In this document: piece by piece, positions 36,953-45,059 of the stretch
How the letters are laid out: each line of letters begins with the position of its first letter
Position numbering within the stretch: the first letter of the stretch is position 1
DNA from: Bradyrhizobium sp. WSM1743
Lineage (GTDB): Bacteria; Pseudomonadota; Alphaproteobacteria; Rhizobiales; Xanthobacteraceae
Reading direction: 5' to 3'
DNA length: 64,000 nt
Assembly: GCF_000473065.1 (NCBI RefSeq)
Contig: NZ_AXAZ01000024.1
Coordinates: forward strand, 38,541 to 102,540
Notes under the pieces: model-generated
Database searches by the model: none
Told to the model about the DNA's origin: nothing
Seen by the model: only the letters and a program-made list of their open reading frames with translations
Made by a program: the position numbers and the translations under genes

Positions 36953-39693
36953 GTATCGATCCGGAGGAATTGATCCGAGATTACGAAGGCGCTCGGCGTG
37001 CAGCCGGCATCGGCCACCGGGAGTGGCGTCTGACGCCCGGACAGCACCTCGATCTCCACCGACTTGTTGCAGCGATGCGCGCACAAGGAGGGGTTGCCGC
37101 CGGCGGAGCCTCGGTTGATGTTTGGGTGAATTACCTTGCGCCGATCATCGCTGAGAGCGGGCCTGCAAGGCGCTTGTTGCAAGACGTTCTACAGTCGCAG
37201 CTCGCTCAACCCAATAGCGAGATTTCTGGAGGCGGGACCGGTTCGACATCGGAAGGAGCTGGTCTGCTCGCCAAGACGCGGCAAATGATGCGTGGAAGAT
37301 CCAATGCCGCATGGCTGGCGCTGTTTCTTGCAGCCGCTGTCCTGATCAGCGCCGCGATCGCCCTCTATCCCCACATCTTTTTGCGCACGCCTAGCCGAAT
37401 AGTGACCACCGTTCCTCCAAGCCGCGGCAATGTGCCGACGCCGCCGACGCCAGCTCCCCCGGCTCAGGAGGCCGCCGCAGCCGCGTTTAATCAGGCATGG
37501 AACGTGACGCTTGCGGTGGTCAGAGATCGAGACTTCATGGCGCAGGGGCTAACGCCGAGGCGTTTCGCGGCGGTTCACGCCGGTTTGGACCCGCGCCTTG
37601 GTACTCCTGACGTTCTGCTCGCGAACCTGCTTCGTACCTGGCCGTGGCCGCCTGACAAGTCCCTTGTCCTGTCAACGTCCAACGATCCATCCCAGCAAAA
37701 TCCGATCAGGCCCCGCATCGATGGGCCGGCATTTGCCGCGTTGCGCCGCTTGACGGCCGAGGTTGCGGTCCTGCGCTCCGGGCTTCCGCGCGTGTTGTTT
37801 GAAGATCTCCGTCCGGAACTGTTGACATCGACCGACGTTGCAGAGACGGCGGCCGGTGCTGTGGCGAGTGTTCGGCCCAACAGGTGGAGCAATGCCTGGC
37901 TGCTGCTTTCTGGTGTACCGCTTTTGATCTATTGCCTGTTCGCCGCTGCGACGCATCGCAAGAAGGTCCAGCTGCTGGTTGACCGGTGGCTCGTCAGCGA
38001 ACGACGGTCGATGCGCTGGCCCCGCGCGCTCGAAGGCATCAAGCAGACGAGCGCGCCACTTATGGAGGCTTCGCTCCCTCCGTTCGTCGACAGGCGCTCC
38101 TTGCGCGGCCTCATACGTTATGAACCGGCGCCCGGTAGGCGGCTCGATGCCCCGCGAAGCATCGCGGCCCTGATTCGCCAGGAAGGTATGGCTGCGCCTG
38201 TCATGCGTCCGGTGCGGCGCGCCGTCAGCTACGTTGTCATCGTCCAGCGTCGTCAGCCGCACGATCATGAACGGTTGCGTGTACGCCAACTGTTCGCCTA
38301 TCTCGCCGATCGTGGCCTTCCCTTCTTTGCGTACGACTATGACTTTGACCCGCTGACGGTCAAACGCGCAGCGGCTGCTGCCGGCGACCAGCGCTCGGAC
38401 GGTGTCAACGGTCGCGAGGAGCTGGTGCATCTGTCAGCTCTGCGCGACCTTCATCCGAAATCTCGCATGGTGCTGGTGACCGATGGGCGCGATCTGGTCG
38501 ACCGCTTCAGCGGACGCGTCCGAGCCGATATTGCTCGCGCATTCGCGTTCTGGCGCGATCGCATGGTCCTGACGCCGGTGCCGATCGGCGACTGGGGCGA
38601 GGTGGAGCTGGCGCTCTCGCGCGATATCGGTGCGCCTCTTGGCCGGACCGGTGAGGAAGCTGTTGCCGATCTCGAGCAGGGCTTCCGTGCAGCCACGGAC
38701 ACGCCGCCCTACCGGCTGGCGCTGTTGCAGTCTCGCTCAGTGCCAAACGCCAGCGGCCGGCTGGATGCCTGGTGGCAAGCCGTCTCCGAACGCTTTGGCT
38801 CCTCCGCATTCCTGTCGCGGGGCGACGCGTTATCCTTCGACCAGCGCATGCTTACGACGGATATTCCGCCGCCCAACGAAACGATCGAGGCGATGGTTGA
38901 CGATCTCTATCGCTGGCTCGGCGATCGCGGGTTTTACTGGCATGCCGCTTGCGCGATCTATCCACAGCTGCGGTTTGACCTGACCGTGCATATCGGTCGC
39001 GTCCTGCAGGCGGGACCGCAGCATGACGCGCCAGTGCTTCTGCAGGACACGGCGGAGGATCGTCGCGCATTCGAACGGATGACGGCTTTGCCTTGGTTCC
39101 GTTCGGGGCGCATGCCGGAGTGGCTTCGCCGAAGAGTTCTAGCTGCACTCTCTCGCGAAGATCTCGATCGCGCAACGGCCGTCATCGCCGACCTGTTCCG
39201 GAATGCGCCTGCGCGCGAAGGACCGTTGGCCGTATGGTGGCCGCGAACCGGCGCGCTTGCGATTCCGCCGGACGCCGTCATGAGTGAGGCGTTCCAAGGC
39301 GACATCAAGCACGAAGCGGAGCCCATCATCGTTTCCGAGGCGCGCAAGGCAGAACTTCTTCGAGCTGCTCGGCGCATGCAGCTGAAGCGCGAACTCACGA
39401 CAGGGACGTTCTTTCTTCTTGCGTGCATTGGCCTTTGGCTGCTGATGCCTGACTTGACCCAAGCGCCGCATGTGCGCGGTGCGTGGTTTCCTGCGCTGGG
39501 TTTCGCAGTTTCTTGTGTCGCGGTGCTCACCACCTTCGTCTTAGTGCGGCGGGTATTTCGGACCGAGCCGCCACTTCCGCAGCCCCGGCCAGTGTCGCTA
39601 CCACCTTCTGGTTCGCCGACGGTCGAACAGCATTCCAACGATTCGGAGTCGCAAAGAACAACGGGGGGGACGACGAATGCCGCGCCTGGCTAA
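36928..39693 (+). CDS. Four-TM protein with a vWA-like central domain, MoxR partner, 921 aa
   Basis: The TTG start is fixed by a perfect AGGAGG seven bases upstream, inside the end of the MoxR gene. Predicted membrane helices lie at about residues 127-152, 320-342, 824-841 and 849-873. Between the second and third lies a large soluble region. Its part at about 430-580 reads like a Rossmann/vWA-type domain (SYVVIVQRRQ, LPFFAYDYDFD, SRMVLVTDGRDLVDRF), which MoxR ATPases commonly work with. The DxSxS metal site of true vWA domains is not visible, so the domain may be degenerate or another Rossmann fold. The N-terminal 100 residues are cytosolic and helical. It probably anchors the ATPase and protease at the inner membrane. 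Confidence 0.7.
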   Translation: MAVTTDQLSIDPEELIRDYEGARRAAGIGHREWRLTPGQHLDLHRLVAAMRAQGGVAAGGASVDVWVNYLAPIIAESGPARRLLQDVLQSQLAQPNSEISGGGTGSTSEGAGLLAKTRQMMRGRSNAAWLALFLAAAVLISAAIALYPHIFLRTPSRIVTTVPPSRGNVPTPPTPAPPAQEAAAAAFNQAWNVTLAVVRDRDFMAQGLTPRRFAAVHAGLDPRLGTPDVLLANLLRTWPWPPDKSLVLSTSNDPSQQNPIRPRIDGPAFAALRRLTAEVAVLRSGLPRVLFEDLRPELLTSTDVAETAAGAVASVRPNRWSNAWLLLSGVPLLIYCLFAAATHRKKVQLLVDRWLVSERRSMRWPRALEGIKQTSAPLMEASLPPFVDRRSLRGLIRYEPAPGRRLDAPRSIAALIRQEGMAAPVMRPVRRAVSYVVIVQRRQPHDHERLRVRQLFAYLADRGLPFFAYDYDFDPLTVKRAAAAAGDQRSDGVNGREELVHLSALRDLHPKSRMVLVTDGRDLVDRFSGRVRADIARAFAFWRDRMVLTPVPIGDWGEVELALSRDIGAPLGRTGEEAVADLEQGFRAATDTPPYRLALLQSRSVPNASGRLDAWWQAVSERFGSSAFLSRGDALSFDQRMLTTDIPPPNETIEAMVDDLYRWLGDRGFYWHAACAIYPQLRFDLTVHIGRVLQAGPQHDAPVLLQDTAEDRRAFERMTALPWFRSGRMPEWLRRRVLAALSREDLDRATAVIADLFRNAPAREGPLAVWWPRTGALAIPPDAVMSEAFQGDIKHEAEPIIVSEARKAELLRAARRMQLKRELTTGTFFLLACIGLWLLMPDLTQAPHVRGAWFPALGFAVSCVAVLTTFVLVRRVFRTEPPLPQPRPVSLPPSGSPTVEQHSNDSESQRTTGGTTNAAPG

Positions 39694-41722
39694 CGGGTTT
39701 GCAGGCGTCTGGAAGATGGCAACGGCATTCGTGCTGGCGGATGCCGTTGGCCGCCTCATTGTGATTGGCGGCGCCTTCCTAGCGGTACTGAGCGCGCTAT
39801 GGTCTCAATCATACATCAATTCGGTGGCACCGCTGATTTCGCAAGAAATGTGGGACTCGGGGCCGATGGCGGGAGAAGTGAACCTGCCTGGTGTTGATTG
39901 GAGCAGAAGTGAGGCTGCTGTGACGGGCATCTTCTGGACCCCCGACGGCGCTATCGCTGTGGGCCGCAGAAGGTCCGGTACGCCGGCTTTTTTCAATGTT
40001 GACGGACAGCGCAGCACTCCTCCCGGCGCCCGCGGATTTAAAATCTGGTCGACCGGCCTCGCTGCTCCTGACGGAGAATTCTATTCAGCCAACGGATCAA
40101 CTCAGATACTGACGCCAGGTGGTCTCTTCGCCGTGGATGCAAGCGGTGCCTTGGTGGTCACAGGCGCGGCCTCCGTCCGCAACCCTGATGGCTCGGCAGC
40201 ACGTAGAATCGTAGGTCCAGGTCTGGAGAATGACGCCGTGTGGCGCATCGATCCGAACGAACCAGCTGCCGGTGGTGGAGCTCGCGCACGGCAGATCTCC
40301 AAAAGCGGATCGCAGATCACGGCACTGGCCGTTGCGCCATTCGAGGTGATTGCGGCTACAGTCGTCGGCCAGCTCGACATCAATCGAAATGAGGAGAAAG
40401 GGCCGGCGGTTGCGGCCGGCGTCCCTGGGCACAAAGCGCCAGTGTTTGCACTTGCGGCGGCGGATCCAGGGCGGCAAACCGTATCGGGCGCAACTCTCGC
40501 TTCGATTGCCACCGATCGATCAATCAAACTCTGGCGTTGGGGGCCGAATGAGCCGCTCGTGTCTCTCGACGTTTCGCTACCGGAGACCAGTCCTGAACTT
40601 GTTCTCGCGCCCGGCGGCCTTGCGCTGTCCCAATCGGGCAACACGTTGATGGTCCGCACGCCGGCAGGCGCGATCTTTGTCGCACGAACGACTGGTGAAA
40701 GCCGGGTTTCGCCGTCGCCCGACCCCAAGATCGCCGCTGAACGACGTTACCGGGTACAGTTCGTGGTCGATCATCTGGACCGTCGTGAGGTTACCACCAA
40801 GGAACTCGAGCGCGCGATCGCCGGCCAAGTCGTTTCCTTTTCCACCGACGAGGTGCGACGAGTGCGTGAGGCGATCGAGAAGGCAGTACCGGCCGCTGTT
40901 CTCTCGGAAGCCAGCGTGGATGAGCCGACCGCACTTTCACTTGCCGCCAGCGGAATTCCGTCCCTGTCGTTCATCCCGACGCCGCTTCGGCTTCGCGAAG
41001 TCGTCCTGCCCGCGCGCGTTACGGCAGCCACGTTATCGGGCGATGGGCGATGGCTCTATGCCGCCGGCGTCGATTGCAACATACGTGAGGTCGACGTTGA
41101 GGCCGTACTTGCATCGACTGAGGCGGCTCGCGAGACGCTCGTAGTCTCCGAATTTTCGGGACACGGCGGGATCGTGAATTACCTCGCGTTGTCGCCGGAC
41201 GCGAAGTCGCTGGCGGCCGCCAGCATCGACGGCCGGGTCCGTATTCACCGGATCGGACATGGGCGGATCATATACGGCCTCCCACTGTCGGACGTTCCGA
41301 CCGGACCGCATTGCCCGTCAACGGTTCCGATCACGGTCAACGTGCCGCCAATACAGCCTGCGCAGCAACAGCAACGGCAACAACAACAGCAGCAGCAACA
41401 ACTCGCGGCGAGGGCGCCTGCGAGGGTCTCTATCAATTTCGCCGGAGATGTCGATCGCAAGAATGTGGTCGCGTTCGCCAACATGCTGCGCGATGGAGGT
41501 TTTGACGTGCTTGAAAAATATCCGGACGGACAGCTGGGCGGCAACAGGACAACCGGCGCCATCAATCTGAACGTCGTGCGCTACGGATCGGCCGACGATG
41601 AAGCTGACGCGCAACGGCTCGCAGCACTGGTCAGCGACAGGAGCCCGGCCGGCCGGCCTGTGAGAATTGAAAGGGTACCGACGGTGCAGCCACGCACGCT
41701 TGAGGTTTGGGTGAGTAACTGA
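39677..41722 (+). CDS. Membrane-anchored WD40-like beta-propeller with polyQ linker, 681 aa
   Basis: A GGGGGG site precedes the ATG, which overlaps the previous gene by 17 bases. One membrane segment lies at about residues 16-45. Repeated beta-type blades follow (TGIFWTPDGAIAVG, ITALAVAPFEVIAATV, VFALAAADPG...LASIATDRSIKLWRWG, TLSGDGRWLYAAGVD, VNYLALSPDAKSLAAASIDGRVRIHRIG), consistent with a WD40-like propeller split by a helical insert near 350-420. A Gln-rich tract, nearly pure Q, lies at about 560-572 and is encoded by mixed CAG/CAA. The last 100 residues form a small alpha/beta domain (RVSINFAGDVDRKNVVAFANML) that somewhat recalls LytR_C/SPOR-type domains. It is the last gene of the operon and may be the sensor or scaffold facing the periplasm. 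Confidence 0.75.
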   Translation: MPRLANGFAGVWKMATAFVLADAVGRLIVIGGAFLAVLSALWSQSYINSVAPLISQEMWDSGPMAGEVNLPGVDWSRSEAAVTGIFWTPDGAIAVGRRRSGTPAFFNVDGQRSTPPGARGFKIWSTGLAAPDGEFYSANGSTQILTPGGLFAVDASGALVVTGAASVRNPDGSAARRIVGPGLENDAVWRIDPNEPAAGGGARARQISKSGSQITALAVAPFEVIAATVVGQLDINRNEEKGPAVAAGVPGHKAPVFALAAADPGRQTVSGATLASIATDRSIKLWRWGPNEPLVSLDVSLPETSPELVLAPGGLALSQSGNTLMVRTPAGAIFVARTTGESRVSPSPDPKIAAERRYRVQFVVDHLDRREVTTKELERAIAGQVVSFSTDEVRRVREAIEKAVPAAVLSEASVDEPTALSLAASGIPSLSFIPTPLRLREVVLPARVTAATLSGDGRWLYAAGVDCNIREVDVEAVLASTEAARETLVVSEFSGHGGIVNYLALSPDAKSLAAASIDGRVRIHRIGHGRIIYGLPLSDVPTGPHCPSTVPITVNVPPIQPAQQQQRQQQQQQQQLAARAPARVSINFAGDVDRKNVVAFANMLRDGGFDVLEKYPDGQLGGNRTTGAINLNVVRYGSADDEADAQRLAALVSDRSPAGRPVRIERVPTVQPRTLEVWVSN

Positions 41723-42022
41723 GGATGTGACGGGGTCAATGGTATCGGGGTTACACGCTCAGTCGCGGCCGATGCCCTCGCCTGGAACGCTCTCTAAAGC
41801 GTTGCAACGAAGGCGATCGCCTCCGCAGTTGCTTGCACGTCATTTGGTAGAAATTCGCACTGATGACCAATCGATGTGTTAAGATGCGGCATATCTAAGA
41901 CGACTAGAGGCACGACAATGGGCACAATCGAGGCAGTCGGGCGCGCCTGTATTGGAGCAATTTCGAATTCGGAGAGATGTAATCGACAAATCACTCTTCC
42001 GATTCCCCCTCAGCCAGTCAGG
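41723..42022. other. Intergenic gap with a short hairpin
   Basis: AACGCT (41786-41791) and AGCGTT (41798-41803) form a six-pair stem, and the palindrome GGCGATCGCC lies at 41812-41821. No T-run follows, so a rho-independent terminator is only a possibility. No gene is supported here. Confidence 0.3.
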
Positions 42023-42700
42023 ATGATTATTTACCTGATCTGTGCGTTCACCATTGCTTCGAATACGATGATAGGGCCAGCTTTGGCTGCTGATACCCCA
42101 CCATATGTACAAATTTCGTTGGCCCTTATGACCGGCCTCTTAGGATTCATAGGCTCATGGATTGGCGCACAAGTAGCACTTGGCAATTTCAGAAAGCAGC
42201 GCGCATTCGATAAACAATTGGATTGGTACGAGCGGGCTGTGACCGCCATTCATGCGATGGCGGAGAAAATCATCATAGCTGTAAATTACGAGGATGAGCA
42301 AAGGTCCTCAAAGGTATTAGCCGCACAGTGGCGCGAGGTACAGCTGGCTCACAGAGCGATCGACCGCGTGGCGCAGGAGGCTCCTCTTTATGCGACGGAT
42401 AACGCCTTGGCTGTTATTGCGGAAATTCAAAAGAAGGTTCAGGACGTCGCAGATAAGACAACGGCGTTCGATCCACCAAAATTTCCCGAAGGGGCCGACA
42501 AATACAAGCTGTTGAAAAAGATATACGCACTTGGCGAATTTCTCGAAGGAGCATCGCCCCCTTTGCTTCGCGAGGGTCGTCTTCACCTTGGGATTGGACG
42601 GACGAATTTCTGGCAGCGCATATCAGGACGCTCCAACGCGCTGGCAGCACCCGTAAGTGACCCGCCGGCGAAGGTTCGCAAGAACGATGGAAGCGCGTAG
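42023..42700 (+). CDS. Small exported or membrane protein of unknown function, about 225 aa
   Basis: From the chosen ATG the product begins with a signal-peptide-like segment (MIIYLICAFTIASN...ALA-AD). A second hydrophobic segment (ISLALMTGLLGFIGSWIGAQVAL) follows, then a soluble helical domain (KQRAFDKQLDWYERAVTAIHAM...) to the end. The fold suggests one TM anchor with a coiled or helical cytosolic part. The frame is open to a GTG at 41876, and an ATG at 41918 is also possible; ribosome sites are weak for all, so the start is uncertain. No family recognised. Base composition is lower in GC than the upstream operon. Confidence 0.5.
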   Translation: MIIYLICAFTIASNTMIGPALAADTPPYVQISLALMTGLLGFIGSWIGAQVALGNFRKQRAFDKQLDWYERAVTAIHAMAEKIIIAVNYEDEQRSSKVLAAQWREVQLAHRAIDRVAQEAPLYATDNALAVIAEIQKKVQDVADKTTAFDPPKFPEGADKYKLLKKIYALGEFLEGASPPLLREGRLHLGIGRTNFWQRISGRSNALAAPVSDPPAKVRKNDGSA

Positions 42701-42949
42701 GAAGGATCCGGGCAGGGAGAACCCGCACTCGAAACTCGCGACGTCATGGCTGCACGGTGACGGCACCATCGGCGGAGCATCATCGGCAGCGAGCGGCAGC
42801 TTCTGGCGCGCAGCGGACCTACACGTCTAGGGTGGGTGGTCGAGTGAGTGGCGCGAGCGATCATCGTACAAAATAGGCGAGCGCACTCCCGATGATTGAC
42901 GGTACCGGAAGCTACGCCGCGCGAGTATGAGCGGGTGTCTCGGCCTAGC

Positions 42950-43148
42950 ACGCGGCCGTTCAGTCGATTGACTCCGATAGTTACCGAAGTCGCCGTCCGT
43001 TCTGGCGCCGTGAATTTTCCTGTGAATTCAAGATCAAAAAGCTGGCGCGGATATGCGGATATATTGTCGGGATCTGTCCGCCAGCTTTGAAAGTTTGTGC
43101 GTGCAGATCAACGCCGTAATGTCGTCCTAAATGATTGAGTGGGAGTAG
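42950..43148 (+). repeat. Diverged direct repeat shared with 62904-63096, copy 1
   Basis: Shared blocks include CAGTCGATTGACTCCGATAG, TGTGAATTCAAGA, TGTCCG, GATCAACG, GTCGTCC and ATGATTGAGTGGGAGTAG. Both copies keep an open frame over SRLTPI...VNSR, but neither is a credible gene. It may be the scar of an old mobile element. From 42701 to 43480 I see no gene. Confidence 0.6.
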
Positions 43149-43498
43149 TGCGGCCGGCTGGCATCGCGCAGTTTGGCGTAGTTTGGTCGAGTTGTTCTCG
43201 CTTCCTTCGCGTTGAGGATTCTGACCGTAGTAGTGAGCTTGGCTTATCCCAGCAGGGGTCCGAGATCCATTGCGTCTTCACTGATGGAGTATCGTAGCGC
43301 GAGCGATCGTAGAGAAGGGGCGGACGCTCAAAGCTAGCTGGGAGCACCTGCAGGTTGTGGCGCAAAACGGACCACTCATTATCCGCCCCGATCGCGTTGG
43401 CCGGAACTAGCTCAAATTGCCCCATGATGGATTCGAGCGAAAGCTAAAATCTTCAATAGATTAGAGGGCGGCGCGTGCACCGACATATCAAGAAAGAT

Positions 43499-43521
43499 CT
43501 CCTCACAGCCAACGTGAGGAG
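43499..43521. other. Perfect 8-bp hairpin
   Basis: CTCCTCAC, a seven-base loop, then GTGAGGAG. It lies just upstream of the recombinase remnant. No T-run follows, so the role is unclear. Confidence 0.35.
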
Positions 43522-43584
43522 GTTCGTGGCGCATGTGCAGGTCTGGGCTTCCGAGGGCAGGTGGCCGGCGAGTGCTTACGAGCA

Positions 43585-43740
43585 GTGTTCAGGTGTTCGG
43601 AAGTGGGACAATCGACAATCGTGGGTTTGACTTCCACTCTCTCCGCCATTTCTACGCCACAGCTCTCCCCAGTATCCGATTGTTCGAGTCTACCGCGAAA
43701 TCAGCGAACAACCTCGCTATCTTGCGCTAATTCTCCGCGA
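43585..43740 (+). pseudogene. Remnant of a tyrosine recombinase (phage-type integrase)
   Basis: The frame contains GFDFHSLRHFYATAL, matching the HxxR box of tyrosine recombinases (LRHxxAT). Only about 40 codons are recognisable, and the residues after the box no longer fit the family; the catalytic Tyr is absent. It indicates a past integration event. Confidence 0.5.
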
Positions 43741-44271
43741 AGGCTGTAGTTTTTCGCTGTGCTTTTCTTGAGATGCGCGGGCCGTTGTAGCCGATCGGCC
43801 GCGACGCCCAACGCCTCGCGCCGACCGGCAGCAAACGGGAAGCTGTAAACCATTCGATCGTGCGCGACCACTGAGCAGAAGCGACACGCTCCCGGACGCG
43901 GAGAGGACAGCTCTCTGCTCAGAAGGGATCGTCGCCCCGTTGATGATCACCACTCCCACATTTCGCGACAAATCCAGTGACGGGATGTCACTGGCGAGAT
44001 CTGCCTGTTCGAGGCGCTCGATCCGAGCGTCATCGCCGCCTCCAGCGGCGTCGCGACCCGAACGAAGCATGCGATCAACTCAAGCACCGGCGCGCCAGCG
44101 GTGAAGAGTTGCGATGGATTCGAGCTTCCTGGCTGGCACCATTGCTAAAGCATTGGGTGGCTCTGCTCCGACACGAACGAGATGTCCTACACTCGATAAG
44201 TGTAAGGCCAGTTTGGTCTGGTCGCCGTCAAGCGTCTGTTCGATACCTTCCTGTTGAACCGGAGAAATCCA
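43741..44271. other. Gap with a possible minus-strand gene remnant
   Basis: On the minus strand short coding-like runs appear in different frames (IERLEQADLASDIPSLDLSRNVGVVIINGATI at about 43930-44030, then RMVYSFPFAAGRREALGVAADRLQR at about 43770-43860). They may be a frameshifted fragment of one lost gene. I cannot name it. Nothing else is supported here. Confidence 0.25.
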
Positions 44272-44793
44272 ATGAACCCAGTTGCAAGGCTTGCGCTTGT
44301 CATAAGCCTGCTTGGTGCACTTGCGACGTGGCTCTTTCTGGGGCCCCTTGCTGCGTTGGGTCTCCAGATCTGGGCTGCATTCATCATGTGGGGCTGCTTC
44401 TATCATTGCGGAGGAGGGCTCTCAGGTTTGAAGGCGGCCGTGGCCGGCGGCGTTTGGGGAGCGACAATGGCCGCTGTGGCGCTTGCATTGATCGCGAAAG
44501 TTGGCGGAGGTCCGTTGGGAGCCGCCATTTGCGTGGGTGTGACGGTCGCTATCTTTATCCTTGGCGCGAATATCTCTTTGCTATCGGTGATTCCGGCCGC
44601 CGTGTACGGCTATTCAGCGGTCGCAGCATTGGCTCTGCTCAAGCCTGGCGAGGACATTTTCTCAGTCGACATCGTGAGCAATCCCGCCGTCAACATTATT
44701 GTTTCCATGATTATCGGATGCTTGTTTGCCTTTGTGTCCGAGAGGATCGTCGAGATGCTGCGAACACCATCCGGCGCGCCGATGAAGATCTGA
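44272..44793 (+). CDS. DUF1097-type inner membrane protein, 173 aa
   Basis: GGAG lies 8 bases before the ATG of MNPVARLALV. Five or so hydrophobic segments fill the sequence (LALVISLLGALATWLFLG, AAFIMWGCFYHCGG, GATMAAVALALIAKV, AAICVGVTVAIFILGA, VNIIVSMIIGCLFAFV) with a short polar end. The aromatic/Gly-rich WAAFIMWGCFYHCGG segment fits DUF1097 membrane proteins, whose function is unknown. It stands alone, upstream of the MocR gene with a 266-base gap. Confidence 0.65.
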   Translation: MNPVARLALVISLLGALATWLFLGPLAALGLQIWAAFIMWGCFYHCGGGLSGLKAAVAGGVWGATMAAVALALIAKVGGGPLGAAICVGVTVAIFILGANISLLSVIPAAVYGYSAVAALALLKPGEDIFSVDIVSNPAVNIIVSMIIGCLFAFVSERIVEMLRTPSGAPMKI

Positions 44794-44943
44794 ATTAATG
44801 TAGCGAACTGCCGCCAGCGGGGAGCTCGGTGCTGATCGCAGCGCAAAGCGACCATCGACTTGGATGGTCTTTCGGAAGGCGCCGCAACTGCCGGAGGATC
44901 GACGTATGAAATCCTAGATAAAAATAGTGCCCGGTTCAGGACT

Positions 44944-45008
44944 GTCGTGGTCACGAATGGCCGGCCACGACCTGAATTGCTGTTGTGATAGAATGAAGCT
45001 TTCATTCT
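44944..45008. promoter_or_regulatory. Candidate operator upstream of the MocR-type regulator
   Basis: AGAATGA-AGCTT-TCATTCT is a perfect seven-pair dyad at 44990-45008, 51 bases before the regulator's ATG. A second dyad, GTCGTGG (44944-44950) with CCACGAC (44965-44971), lies just upstream. GntR/MocR proteins often bind dyads in their own promoters, so autoregulation is plausible. Confidence 0.4.
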
Positions 45009-45059
45009 ACACTCGGGTCGGCAGCATCGCCGGCCGAACGAATCGGGTAATTTCCATTG

